Assembly: GCA_964606085.1 (NCBI GenBank)
Contig: CAZSFD010000005.1
Coordinates: 1-64,000, forward strand
Origin: CAIQJJ01 sp964606085
GTDB taxonomy: Bacteria > Chloroflexota > Anaerolineae > Anaerolineales > UBA4823
Direction: 5' to 3'
DNA length: 64,000 bases
The position numbers and the translations under genes are program-made. Positions 17,452 through 25,691 of this stretch are shown piece after piece (position 1 is the first letter of the stretch; each line of letters opens with the position of its first letter). A model generated the notes under the pieces. The model did not search any database, was not told the origin of the DNA, and worked only from the letters and a program-made list of their open reading frames with translations.

Positions 17452-17795
17452 GGTTTATCATCCAGTGCAATGTCGCGGAATATCTCAGGCAACTCGTGGC
17501 ATTGTCCGCACCCGATGTGGGCGTCGAAGCCTTCGCGGTGGCTTTTCTGGCAGTAGGCGCGAATGCGTACCTGGCGCTTGATGAAGGGAAATGGCCTGGC
17601 AACGGTGGCTTTCAAGACCATCTGGCGGCAGGCGTTGGCCTGTTGGATGCCCGGCACAGGGCAGGTCTGGCATAGATCGGGTGTCCAGGTGATATTGGGC
17701 TGTTCATCGAGCAGCAGGCGGCATTCTTCGCGGTTGCGCCCGCGGTAGTAATCGCCATAGAAGAAGGAGCATTCTTTTCCAGCAGGAGTGCGCAT
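17448..17795 (-). CDS. Small cysteine-rich protein, unknown function
   Basis: 115 residues with eight cysteines: single Cys in KECSF, EECRL, ANACRQ and AYCQK, and two CxxC pairs, LCQTCPVPG and GCGQCHELP. Such a set could bind zinc or an iron-sulfur cluster. I do not recognise the family. GAGG is placed five bases before the ATG. It is translationally coupled to the HAD-DinB gene and separated from efp upstream by an intrinsic terminator, so it should have its own promoter or depend on readthrough. Confidence 0.65.
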   Translation of the reverse strand: MRTPAGKECSFFYGDYYRGRNREECRLLLDEQPNITWTPDLCQTCPVPGIQQANACRQMVLKATVARPFPFIKRQVRIRAYCQKSHREGFDAHIGCGQCHELPEIFRDIALDDKP

Positions 17796-17812
17796 AAGGC
17801 CTCGATTTGAAT

Positions 17813-17852
17813 AAAAAAACGGGAGACTTTGTCCGAATACGGAGTCTCCCGT
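17813..17852 (-). terminator. Intrinsic terminator of efp
   Basis: On the minus strand, a 10-bp perfect stem (ACGGGAGACT with AGTCTCCCGT, extended by an inner TCCG/CGGA pair) is followed directly by a run of seven T. It lies 38 nt after the efp stop codon. This is a textbook rho-independent terminator. Confidence 0.92.
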
Positions 17853-17889
17853 TGGGTTGGTGTGAGCATGGCAACAAAAGGGGCGCAGA

Positions 17890-18447
17890 TTATACGCGGG
17901 TGATGTAAGAACCGTCGCGCGTATCCACCCGAATTTTGTCGCCCTGGTTGACGAACGCAGGCACCATCACTTCGATGCCGGTTTCTACTTTGACTTTCTT
18001 GTTGACGCCGGTGGCGGTATCGCCGCGCACGGCGACCTCAGCCGTGACCACCTTCAATTCTACGTTGAGCGGCAGTTCGATGTCAATTGGCTCGCCATCG
18101 TAGAAGGTGAGCTTGAGTTCCAGGTTTTCGGTCAGGAAACCGGCGGCATCGCCGACTACATCGGCGCGGATGGCGGGTTGTTCGTAGGTATCGAGATCCA
18201 TGAAGTGATAGAAATCGCCATCGGTGTACAGGAATTGCACGTTATGGAAATCCAGCCGGACATCTTGCACGCGAAAACCAGATTGAAAGGTCATCTCGGT
18301 GTTGGCGCCGCTGCGCAGGTCTACCGTTTTGACACGAATGGTGGCGTTGCCGCGTCCGGGTTTGTTGTGGCTATACTCCAGCACCTTGAGCAGCTTGCCT
18401 TCATACTCAAAGGTGGTGCCTTTGCGCAAATCATTTACGTCAATCAT
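17890..18447 (-). CDS. efp: Translation elongation factor P
   Basis: 185 residues with the three beta-barrel domains of EF-P, which relieves ribosome stalling at polyproline. Domain I begins MIDVNDLRKGTTFEYEGKLLKVLEYSHNKPGRGNATIRVK. The loop tip that is lysylated (Lys34 in E. coli), 5-aminopentanolated in Bacillus, or rhamnosylated (Arg32 in beta-proteobacteria) is Arg32 here (KPGRGN). The C-terminus GDKIRVDTRDGSYITRV is canonical. No EarP, EpmA or EpmB gene is nearby. The Pro-rich linkers of the secreted proteases in this window would be natural clients. Confidence 0.97.
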   Translation of the reverse strand: MIDVNDLRKGTTFEYEGKLLKVLEYSHNKPGRGNATIRVKTVDLRSGANTEMTFQSGFRVQDVRLDFHNVQFLYTDGDFYHFMDLDTYEQPAIRADVVGDAAGFLTENLELKLTFYDGEPIDIELPLNVELKVVTAEVAVRGDTATGVNKKVKVETGIEVMVPAFVNQGDKIRVDTRDGSYITRV

Positions 18448-18549
18448 ACTTATTTTATGCCTCTTTCATAGTATAAAGGTTGCCAATGGTCGCTGACAAC
18501 CCCGCCGATTATAGCCTATCGGCTATGGCGTGGCAAGGAGGCGTCAGAA

Positions 18550-18593
18550 TTTACAATTCTATTTGCCTTGTGGTAAACTTAATGAAACGTTTG
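18550..18593 (+). promoter_or_regulatory. Promoter and half-operator before the response regulator
   Basis: TTTACA (18550-18555), an 18-bp spacer and TAAACT (18574-18579) form a plausible sigma-70-type promoter. Just after it, TGAAACGTTTG (18583-18593) shares the core TGAAACGTTT with the perfect LacI-type palindrome at 23016-23033, though its flanks are not symmetric. Confidence 0.45.
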
Positions 18594-18624
18594 TTATATA
18601 GATGCCGGTTGGCAGGAGGTTCGC

Positions 18625-19026
18625 ATGGCTGCACAGTCAAAGCGGATAGTATATGTGGAAGACGAAGAAGAAATGATCGATCTGGTGCGGTTGATCATGG
18701 CGCGGCGTGGTTTTGAAGTGATCGGCGCCAATGGCGGGCGGGTGGGATTGGATATCATCCGCCAAAACCTGCCGGATTTGGTGCTGCTCGATTTGATGAT
18801 GCCTGACATTGACGGCTGGGATGTGTACCAACAAATGAAAGCGGACGAGACCACCCGCGACATCCCGGTCATTGTTGTAACCGCTAAAGCCCAGAGCATT
18901 GACAAGGTACTGGGTCTGCACATTGCCAAAGTGGACGATTACGTCTCCAAGCCTTTCAGCCCGCAGGAGTTGGCCGAAAGCATCGAAAAGGTGCTTTCCC
19001 GCCGGACGGAAACCCATACGACTTGA
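18625..19026 (+). CDS. Single-domain response regulator (CheY-like receiver)
   Basis: A 133-residue stand-alone receiver domain: acidic pair Glu12-Asp13 (VYVEDEEEM), phospho-acceptor Asp56 (LVLLDLMMPDIDGW), Thr86 (VVTAKA) and Lys109 (VSKPF). There is no output domain, so it probably signals by protein contact. AGGAGG precedes the ATG and an intrinsic terminator follows, making it monocistronic. No histidine kinase is in the window, so the partner is unknown. Confidence 0.93.
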   Translation: MAAQSKRIVYVEDEEEMIDLVRLIMARRGFEVIGANGGRVGLDIIRQNLPDLVLLDLMMPDIDGWDVYQQMKADETTRDIPVIVVTAKAQSIDKVLGLHIAKVDDYVSKPFSPQELAESIEKVLSRRTETHTT

Positions 19027-19030
19027 TGCA

Positions 19031-19059
19031 AACGGGGCGACCACAGTCGCCCCGTTTTT
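19031..19059 (+). terminator. Intrinsic terminator of the response regulator gene
   Basis: An 11-bp perfect stem (AACGGGGCGAC with GTCGCCCCGTT) with a CACA loop runs into TTTTT, five bases after the stop codon. Confidence 0.93.
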
Positions 19060-19082
19060 CACTGGCTTTCCTGGATTGCGCG

Positions 19083-19463
19083 ATGAAATACGTCTCCATC
19101 AACATTACCAACCGTACTCAGCCGACCATGATCCTGGCGCGCTATTGCGATTCTTTTCTCTGCCGTCTGCGCGGGTTGATGTTTACCCGCGGCGTGCCTG
19201 CCAACCAGGGCCTGCTGTTGGTGCAGGGGCGGGACAGCCGCATGGATTCATCCATTCACATGATGTTTGTCTGGATGGATTTGGCCGTGGTCTGGATCAA
19301 CGACGCCGGTGAAGTGGTGGATACCTGCCTGGCGCGTGCCTGGCGGCCAGCTTATTTTCCCAAGGCCCCGGCCCGTTATGTGTTGGAGATGTCAGCCGAC
19401 CATCATGGCGAATTTCAAATCGGGGATAAAATTCGCTTCGATGAAACCTGGTTGGATCGTTAA
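19083..19463 (+). CDS. DUF192 family protein
   Basis: 126 residues from ATG 19083. It has the DUF192 layout: an N-terminal strand, LARYCDSFLCRLRGLMFTRGVP, GLLLVQGRDSRMDSSIHMMFVWMDLAVVWIN, and a C-terminal DKIRFDE. The glycine-leucine-methionine motif (RLRGLMF) and SIHMMFV are the conserved core. Members are small, often exported beta-barrel proteins of unknown biochemistry; no signal peptide is seen here. It is six bases upstream of the LysM-peptidase gene, so the two are probably one operon. Confidence 0.85.
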   Translation: MKYVSINITNRTQPTMILARYCDSFLCRLRGLMFTRGVPANQGLLLVQGRDSRMDSSIHMMFVWMDLAVVWINDAGEVVDTCLARAWRPAYFPKAPARYVLEMSADHHGEFQIGDKIRFDETWLDR

Positions 19464-19469
19464 TACCCC

Positions 19470-20891
19470 ATGAAGAAAAAAATTCTTGCGCCGTGCATTG
19501 TGGCGGCCCTGTTCTTCAACCTGTTTCTGGCGTTCTGGTTTGTAGATGCTCCGGCGCTTGCCCAGGATGACACGGCAACCGGCCCCATCTACATTGTCCA
19601 GCCAGGAGATAGTTTGTGGTTGATTGCGGCCCGTTTTGGCGTCTCGGTCAGTGATCTGGCGCGGGCCAATGGGCTTGCAGATACGTCCCCGTTGAATGTT
19701 GATGCGCGTCTGGTCATTCCCGGCCTGGAAGGCATTGACGGCGTGCTGACCACAACAGACCTGGCCTATGGTGAGAGCCTGCGCAGCTTGAGCCGCCAGT
19801 ATCAGCTCGATGAAATGATGCTGGCCCGTCTCAACCACATCACCAATCCCGATGAACTGTACACCGGCCTCAGCCTGGTGCTGACACAGCCCCCGGAGGG
19901 CCAGTTTGCTGGCCGGCGTATGACCCTGGCGGCGGGGCAATCGCTTTTTGAGTTGGCCGTACTGCAAGATGCCAATCCCTGGACGCTTGCCGCCGCCAAC
20001 CATTTGCCCGGCGCCTGGGCGGCCCTGCCCGGCGATATTCTGCGCCAACCCGGCCTGCCCGATGAAGGCCCCGGTGCGCTGCCGCCAGCCATTACGTCGG
20101 TACAGGTGGCCCCGCTGCCAGCCGTTCAGGGCAAGTCCACGGTGCTTCTGTTCACCGCTCCCCCTGGCCTGACGATAACCGGTTCTTTTCTTGGCCACGA
20201 ATTGCACTTCTTCTATGATGGTGCAACGGCTCAGTATGTAGCTCTGCAAGGGGTTCACGCCCTTCATGAGCCAGGCTTTTATCCCTTGCAGGTGCAGGGC
20301 AAGCTGCCGGATGACGCCCGCTTTTCTTTTTCACAACAAATCTATGTCCGCGATGGGGGGTATCCCTATGACCCGCCGTTGAACGTCAATGACGAAACCG
20401 TTGACCCGGCGATCACTGAGCCAGAAGATGAAATCTGGTTTGGCATGGCCGCCGATTTTACCGAACCACGCCAGTGGCAGGGGCTTTTTACCAACCCATC
20501 TCCTTATCCGTTGGATACCGGCTTTGCCTCCACCTTTGGCAATCGGCGTTCGTACAATGGCAGCGCCTACAATCGTTTCCACGGCGGGCTGGATATGTAC
20601 GGCAACGACGAAACCGATATTTTTGCTGCTGCGCCGGGGCGGGTAGTCTTTGCAGGGCCATTGACCGTGCGCGGGAATGCGGTCTTGATCGATCACGGTT
20701 GGGGTGTTTATACGGGGTACGGGCACATGTCTCGCATAGATGTGAGCGAAGGAGATGTGGTCACTGCCGGGCAAGTGCTGGGGAAGGTGGGCAGTACGGG
20801 ACGTGTCAATGGCCCGCATCTGCATTTTGAAGTGCTGGTTGGCGGAATCCAGACCGATCCGCTGGATTGGCTGACGCAGGCGTATCCATAG
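19470..20891 (+). CDS. Secreted LysM-repeat M23 metallopeptidase
   Basis: 473 residues. The signal peptide (MKKKILAPCIVAALFFNLFLAFWF...) ends near residue 31. Three LysM-like modules lie at about 41-85 (YIVQPGDSLWLIAARFGVSV), 98-140 and 150-190. An Ig-like stretch follows, then an M23 domain (about 360-470) with the zinc motifs HGGLDM and HLHFEV and the GYGHM segment. M23 enzymes cut peptidoglycan cross-bridges or activate amidases outside the membrane. It is likely involved in cell-envelope remodelling. It is closely spaced with DUF192 upstream and 18 bases before the ribokinase gene. Confidence 0.92.
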   Translation: MKKKILAPCIVAALFFNLFLAFWFVDAPALAQDDTATGPIYIVQPGDSLWLIAARFGVSVSDLARANGLADTSPLNVDARLVIPGLEGIDGVLTTTDLAYGESLRSLSRQYQLDEMMLARLNHITNPDELYTGLSLVLTQPPEGQFAGRRMTLAAGQSLFELAVLQDANPWTLAAANHLPGAWAALPGDILRQPGLPDEGPGALPPAITSVQVAPLPAVQGKSTVLLFTAPPGLTITGSFLGHELHFFYDGATAQYVALQGVHALHEPGFYPLQVQGKLPDDARFSFSQQIYVRDGGYPYDPPLNVNDETVDPAITEPEDEIWFGMAADFTEPRQWQGLFTNPSPYPLDTGFASTFGNRRSYNGSAYNRFHGGLDMYGNDETDIFAAAPGRVVFAGPLTVRGNAVLIDHGWGVYTGYGHMSRIDVSEGDVVTAGQVLGKVGSTGRVNGPHLHFEVLVGGIQTDPLDWLTQAYP

Positions 20892-20909
20892 GCTTTGCGG
20901 GAGGTTGTG

Positions 20910-21824
20910 ATGAAACCGAAAATCGTTGTGGTGGGCAGCGCCAATACCGATATGGTGGTCAAAGTTGAACATCTGCCCAGGCCCGGTGAAACGGTCTTGG
21001 GTGGGCGCTTCTTTTCTGTGCAGGGCGGCAAAGGCGCCAATCAGGCGGTTGCCGCGGCGCGGCTGGGGGGTGATGTCACTTTTGTCGCCCGCCTGGGGCG
21101 TGACGATTTGGGGAAGGCGGCTGCCGAAGCGTATCGTCAGGAAGGCATTTGCCTGGATTACCTTGTGGAAGATGAGAACGCATCTTCGGGCGTGGCCTTG
21201 ATTTTGGTGAATGCGGCTGGTGAAAATAGCATTGCCGTTGCCCCGGGGGCCAACGGCCAGCTTTCACCCGCGGATGTGCTGGCTGCTGAGGAAGCGATTG
21301 CCCAGGCTGATGTTTTGTTGGTCCAATTGGAAATCCCCCTTGAAACGGTGAAAGCCGCCGCCGAACTGGCGAAGAAACATGGCGTGCGGGTCATCCTCAA
21401 CCCGGCCCCGGCGGCCATGCTGCCCAAAAGCCTGCTCGCCCTGGTGGATATTCTGACGCCCAACGAAACCGAAGCCGCTATCCTGGCCCAGGGCAAAGCG
21501 TCTGATGCGCTGGAACTGGCCCAGCAATTGCACACGATCAGCGGTGTGGGTATTATCGTGATGACGCTTGGCAGCCAGGGAGCCTTACTCTTTCAGGCAG
21601 GCCGTGCAACCATCGTACCATCCCATCCGGTCGAGCCGGTGGATACGGTGGCTGCCGGCGATGCGTTCAATGGCGCGTTGGCCGTGGCGCTTGCCCGTGG
21701 TGACAGCCTGACCGCTGCCATCCGCTTCGCCAATGCGGTTGGCGCCCTCTCGGTCACGCGGGCTGGCGCGCAGCCTTCGCTGCCCACCGCTGCCGAAGTG
21801 AGCGACTTTTTGGCAGGGCAGTGA
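20910..21824 (+). CDS. rbsK: Ribokinase (PfkB family)
   Basis: A 304-residue sugar kinase that phosphorylates ribose or a similar sugar at O5. The N-terminal signature GGKGANQAVAAARLG and the C-terminal DTVAAGDAFNGALAVALARG (catalytic Asp in GAGD-type position) are diagnostic; NPAPAA and TPNETEA are ribokinase-specific. The start at ATG 20910 has GGGAGG seven bases upstream. The stop overlaps the next start (TGATG). No ribose transporter is adjacent. Alternative substrates such as deoxyribose are possible. Confidence 0.9.
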   Translation: MKPKIVVVGSANTDMVVKVEHLPRPGETVLGGRFFSVQGGKGANQAVAAARLGGDVTFVARLGRDDLGKAAAEAYRQEGICLDYLVEDENASSGVALILVNAAGENSIAVAPGANGQLSPADVLAAEEAIAQADVLLVQLEIPLETVKAAAELAKKHGVRVILNPAPAAMLPKSLLALVDILTPNETEAAILAQGKASDALELAQQLHTISGVGIIVMTLGSQGALLFQAGRATIVPSHPVEPVDTVAAGDAFNGALAVALARGDSLTAAIRFANAVGALSVTRAGAQPSLPTAAEVSDFLAGQ

Positions 21825-22921
21825 TGAATCGGGCGATCTATCGTCTGCAAAGCCGGGTGCGCAGGCCCGTTCGCCGGGCCGGGGCGGCCTATTACCTGCT
21901 GGTGACGCTGCTCAGTTTTGCGGCCTCGGTGACGCTGACCCGCCTGTTTCTGGAGTTGACGGGGTATCCCCAATTGGGTGGGGGCGGCTTGCATATTGCC
22001 CACGTGTTGTGGGGCGGCTTGTTGCTGTTTGTGGGTGCGCTGGCGCCCCTGGTATTTGCCAACCGGTGGGCTTTTCATGTCAGCGCCGTCTTATCGGGGG
22101 TGGGGGTGGGGTTGTTCATTGACGAAGTGGGCAAATTTATCACCTCCACCAATGATTATTTCTTCCCCGCGGCGGCCCCCATCATTTATGCTTTCTTTTT
22201 GTTGACCGTGCTGGTCTATTTGCAAACCCGGCGTCCGATGCCGCAGGATGCGCGGACGGCGCTGTACGGTGTGTTGGATGCGTTGGAAGAAGTGATCGAT
22301 CACGACCTCGATGCCGGTGAACGCGCCGAGTTGGAACGCGGCTTGAAAAGCATCAGCCAGCAAACGGAGCATCCTGAACTGGCTCGCCTGGCGAATGAAC
22401 TGCTCGAATTTGTGGCTCACCATGAAATTTTACTGGCCCCAGAGCAGCCCACCCTGCTTGAACGCTGGCAGGCGCTGTTGCGTGAACTGGAGAAGCGTCC
22501 GCTCAATCGGGCGCGCTTGCGCCTGTCCATCGTCGCTGCGCTGGCCGGCCTGGGTGGAATTGCGCTGGCCCGCCTGGCCGTGCTTGGCTCGACGGCATTT
22601 ACCGATGCCACCTTTGCCGAAACCCTGGCGCACATGGCCGCCGCCGGGCTGGTCTCCAGCACAAACGGCATGTATTGGTTCTTCGGGCGGGTGGTGTTAG
22701 AAGGTGTGGTGGGGGTGATGCTGATCGCCGGCGCTGTGTTGCTGCACCTGGGCCGTGAACGCCGCGGCATACGCCTGGCCTATTTTGGGTTGTTGGCGTC
22801 GCTCTCGGTGGTCAACCTGCTTGTGTTCTATTTCGATCAGTTTTCGACCATTGTGCTGGCCTTGCTGCAATTGGGCGCCTTGCTGGCGTTAATTTTCTAC
22901 CGGCGCAAATACCAGGGGTGA
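21824..22921 (+). CDS. Multi-pass membrane protein of unknown function
   Basis: 365 residues. An N-terminal membrane region holds about four helices (YYLLVTLLSFAASVTL, HVLWGGLLLFVGALAPLVF, LSGVGVGLFIDEVGKFI, IIYAFFLLTVLVYL), followed by a soluble helical section (about 150-230, rich in Glu/Arg/Leu), then three or four more helices to the C-terminus. No family is recognised. It begins one base inside the ribokinase stop (TGATG), suggesting coupling, although no functional link is obvious. GTG at 21821 is an alternative start. Confidence 0.75.
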   Translation: MNRAIYRLQSRVRRPVRRAGAAYYLLVTLLSFAASVTLTRLFLELTGYPQLGGGGLHIAHVLWGGLLLFVGALAPLVFANRWAFHVSAVLSGVGVGLFIDEVGKFITSTNDYFFPAAAPIIYAFFLLTVLVYLQTRRPMPQDARTALYGVLDALEEVIDHDLDAGERAELERGLKSISQQTEHPELARLANELLEFVAHHEILLAPEQPTLLERWQALLRELEKRPLNRARLRLSIVAALAGLGGIALARLAVLGSTAFTDATFAETLAHMAAAGLVSSTNGMYWFFGRVVLEGVVGVMLIAGAVLLHLGRERRGIRLAYFGLLASLSVVNLLVFYFDQFSTIVLALLQLGALLALIFYRRKYQG

Positions 22922-22977
22922 TCTGCGCTGGCCGGGTTGTGCGATTGTGTTTCAATAGCTTTTCAAATTGATCCTGC

Positions 22978-23006
22978 TTGACAAACGCTTAAAATTTTGA
23001 TAATTT
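22978..23006 (+). promoter_or_regulatory. Strong promoter of the glycan-utilisation locus
   Basis: A perfect TTGACA (22978-22983), a 17-bp spacer and TAATTT (23001-23006) in an A/T-rich stretch. The predicted start, near 23013, falls immediately before a LacI-type operator. This is the best promoter in the window. Confidence 0.8.
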
Positions 23007-23015
23007 ATATCTATG

Positions 23016-23033
23016 AAGTGAAACGTTTCACTT
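23016..23033. promoter_or_regulatory. LacI-family operator, perfect 18-bp palindrome
   Basis: AAGTGAAACGTTTCACTT is a perfect palindrome with the central CG typical of LacI/GalR operators. It overlaps the likely transcription start of the GH94 gene, the position used for repression by promoter occlusion. A LacI regulator is encoded in the same locus (39349-40326), whose helix-turn-helix reads TIKDVAKHAGVSVTTASYAL; binding is inferred. Confidence 0.82.
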
Positions 23034-23101
23034 TGCCTCTCATGCCAGGCACGTTCGCAAGAGCTCGGCCCCTCACCCACATTTCTCTTCAAAAGGGCAG
23101 C

Positions 23102-25483
23102 ATGAACCGAAAATTTTTAAGCCCCTACGGATATTTTTCGGATGATGGCAAAGAATATGTGATCACCACGCCTCTGACACCCAGGCCGTGGGGCAATATC
23201 CTCAGCAATGGCGATTACGCCCTGATGGTTTCGCAGACTGGGTCGGGGTACAGTTGGCGGGGAAACGCCGGGCAGAACCGCATCACGCGGTCTTTTCAAG
23301 ATTTGATTAAAGACAATTGGGGGAAGTATGTTTACATCCGCGATCTGCAACGGAAGACTTTCTGGTCAGCTGCGTACAAGCCGGTGATGCGCCCCTGGCA
23401 GGATTTTGCCGTCGTTCACGGCGTTGGCTACTCCCGTTTTCGGCAGCGCATCGAAGACATTGCCAGTGAGTTGACCGTCTTTGTCGTCGCGGCTGACCCG
23501 GTGGAGGTCTTTCAACTGCGCTTGACCAATCACAGCGACGAGGTGCGCCACCTGGATGTCACCTCGTATGCCGAGTGGCTGTTGGGGTTCGCGCCCGATG
23601 AGCATCGCGAATTTCATAAGCTGTTCATTGAGACATCGGCAAACGTGGCGCACTGCGCCGTTATGGCCCGCAAGTGTCTGTGGGGTTTCGCCGACGATAA
23701 GGGCCGCCACAACAATGTGGATTGGCCCTACACCGCGTTCATGGCGGTCAGCGAGCCGTTGAAATCGTACGACTGCGACAAAGAAACGTTCCTCGGCCTG
23801 TATCGCAACGATGACCGGCCGCGGGCGATGGACGAAACAACCCTGGCCGGGCGCACCGGGCGCTTCACCGATGCCATCGCCGCGCTGCAGGTGGCTGTGA
23901 CGTTAGCGCCGGGCGAGTCGAAAATGGTGGTGTTTACGCTAGGGGCCGCCGAAGATGGCAAGGAGGATGCCGCCGAACTGATCCGCCGCTATACCACGGT
24001 CGAGGCCAGCGAACGGGCGTTTGATGGGGTGCGGGCTTTCTGGTCGCGTTTCATTGACGGCGAAAAGGTGGAAACGCCCGATGAAGCGTTCAACTTTATG
24101 ACCAATACCTGGCTGAAATATCAGGCCATTTCGTGCCGCTTGTGGGGGAAATCGGCGTTGTACCAGGTTTCGGCGGGCTATGGTTTTCGCGACCAGTTGC
24201 AAGACAGCCAGATTTTCTTGGTCGGCGAACCGGAATATGCCAAAAAGCAGTTGCTTCTGCACGCCGCGCAGCAATTTATCGAGGGTGATGTGCTGCACTG
24301 GTGGTTTTCCATGCGCGGCGGCGGGCCGCGCACCAACTGCTCAGACGATTTGCTGTGGCTGCCGTTTATTCTGGATGCCTACCTGAAAGAAACCGGTGAC
24401 TTTGCCATTTTGGATGAAGCGATCCCTTACCTGAACGGCCCGGCGGAGAGCCTTTACCGGCATTGCCAACGCGCCATCGAACGTTCGTTCACCCGCTTTT
24501 CGCCGCGCGGCGTGCCGTTGATGGGCGACCACGATTGGAACGATGGCCTGAGCGCGGTGGGGACGCTGCTCAAAGGCGAGAGCTTTTGGGTGGCCGAGTT
24601 TCTGTATATGATTTTGGGCAATTTCGCCCCGCTCGCCCGGCAGCGCGGCGATGAGATTTTTGCCGGCAAGTGTGAAATTGTTCGCCAGAGCGTGAAAGAT
24701 GCCCTCAACCGCCACGGCTGGGATGGCGAGTGGTATTTGCAAGCCACCACCGATGACGGTTTATTGCTCGGCTCGAAGGACAACGCCGAAGGCAAGATAT
24801 TCCTGATGCCCAACATTTGGGCGGTGATCAGCGGGGCAGCAGAGGGTGAGCGCGGCCAACAGGCGCTGGCGGCGGTGACGAAATACCTGCTCAAAGACCA
24901 CGGCACGCTGCTCAATTACCCTGCCTTTACGCAACCCCGGCCCGATGTCGGCTACGTCACCCGCTATGCGCCGGGCTTGCGCGAAAACGGCGGCGTGTAC
25001 ACCCACGCGGCCACCTGGTCGGTGTGGGCGTACGCGCTTGCCAACCAGCCCGAACGGGCCTACGAAGCCTACCGCAAAATCTGTCCGCCCAACCGCAGCG
25101 CGGATATAGATACCTACAAAGCCGAACCTTATGTCACCCCCGGCAATGTGGATGGCCCACTCTCCGAGTATTATGGCCGCGGCGGGTGGACGTGGTACAC
25201 CGGCTCGGCACAATGGCTGCACCGCGTGGCCACGCATTGGATATTGGGCATTCGCCCGCAAGCAGATGGCTTGCTGGTGTCGCCGTCGATCCCGTCAGAA
25301 TGGCATGGATTTACCGTCTCGCGCCGATTCCGCGGGGCGTGGTATCAGATCACGGTCAAAAATCCTGATCATGTCAACAAAGGCGTCAAAAGCGTGATCG
25401 TTGATGGGCAAAGCCTGGCAGGGAATGTGGTTCCCATCTTCGCAGATGGGCAAACACACACGGTTGAAATTCTCTTGGGCTGA
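23102..25483 (+). CDS. GH94 family glycoside phosphorylase
   Basis: 793 residues, cytoplasmic, no signal peptide. The N-terminal supersandwich begins GYFSDDGKEYVITTPLTPRPWGN, very like cellobiose phosphorylases. The (alpha/alpha)6 barrel shows YGFRDQLQDS, the catalytic acid Asp478 in GDHDWNDGLS, and YTHAATW near the phosphate-binding end. GH94 enzymes split a beta-glucosidic disaccharide or oligosaccharide with phosphate, giving glucose-1-phosphate. Length fits the cellobiose/laminaribiose/chitobiose group rather than the longer 1,2-beta-oligoglucan phosphorylases, so linkage specificity is open. The start at 23102 gives an N-terminus matching the family. It is the first gene of the LacI-controlled locus. 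Confidence 0.9.
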   Translation: MNRKFLSPYGYFSDDGKEYVITTPLTPRPWGNILSNGDYALMVSQTGSGYSWRGNAGQNRITRSFQDLIKDNWGKYVYIRDLQRKTFWSAAYKPVMRPWQDFAVVHGVGYSRFRQRIEDIASELTVFVVAADPVEVFQLRLTNHSDEVRHLDVTSYAEWLLGFAPDEHREFHKLFIETSANVAHCAVMARKCLWGFADDKGRHNNVDWPYTAFMAVSEPLKSYDCDKETFLGLYRNDDRPRAMDETTLAGRTGRFTDAIAALQVAVTLAPGESKMVVFTLGAAEDGKEDAAELIRRYTTVEASERAFDGVRAFWSRFIDGEKVETPDEAFNFMTNTWLKYQAISCRLWGKSALYQVSAGYGFRDQLQDSQIFLVGEPEYAKKQLLLHAAQQFIEGDVLHWWFSMRGGGPRTNCSDDLLWLPFILDAYLKETGDFAILDEAIPYLNGPAESLYRHCQRAIERSFTRFSPRGVPLMGDHDWNDGLSAVGTLLKGESFWVAEFLYMILGNFAPLARQRGDEIFAGKCEIVRQSVKDALNRHGWDGEWYLQATTDDGLLLGSKDNAEGKIFLMPNIWAVISGAAEGERGQQALAAVTKYLLKDHGTLLNYPAFTQPRPDVGYVTRYAPGLRENGGVYTHAATWSVWAYALANQPERAYEAYRKICPPNRSADIDTYKAEPYVTPGNVDGPLSEYYGRGGWTWYTGSAQWLHRVATHWILGIRPQADGLLVSPSIPSEWHGFTVSRRFRGAWYQITVKNPDHVNKGVKSVIVDGQSLAGNVVPIFADGQTHTVEILLG

Positions 25484-25592
25484 AAACACCCGGCGATGCC
25501 CTGGGCAACGATACAACACCAGCAGTCAGGAGGTGCGCAGCTTCCAAAACCAAACGAAAACATTCCCACTCGTTCCGAACCAACTCAGAGAG

Positions 25593-25671
25593 CCTAACCC
25601 GCGAACTCCTTGCACAAAAACAAGAATTTCCTGGATTAGTGCGCTGGTCGTTCCGCTTTATGCGGGTTAGG
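25593..25671 (+). promoter_or_regulatory. Leader inverted repeat before the binding-protein gene
   Basis: The 208-base gap 25484-25691 contains CCTAACCCGC (25593-25602) and its exact complement GCGGGTTAGG (25662-25671), separated by 59 bases. The second arm ends seven bases before the ribosome binding site AAGGAG (25679-25684). It could fold into a leader that modulates translation or protects processed mRNA. A weak TTGCAC lies in the loop. No gene is seen in the gap. Confidence 0.4.
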
Positions 25672-25691
25672 AGATACAAGGAGTAAAACTT

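Noticed and set aside
23102..25483. Calling the GH94 enzyme a 1,2-beta-oligoglucan phosphorylase
   Set aside because: The neighbouring GH144-like gene suggests beta-1,2 linkage, but the 793-residue length and N-terminus are closer to cellobiose-type phosphorylases, so specificity is left open.
25401..25670. Small plus-strand frame overlapping the GH94 3' end and the following gap
   Set aside because: No family resemblance, no ribosome binding site, and most of it is out of frame with the GH94 gene; the gap is better explained as a leader.
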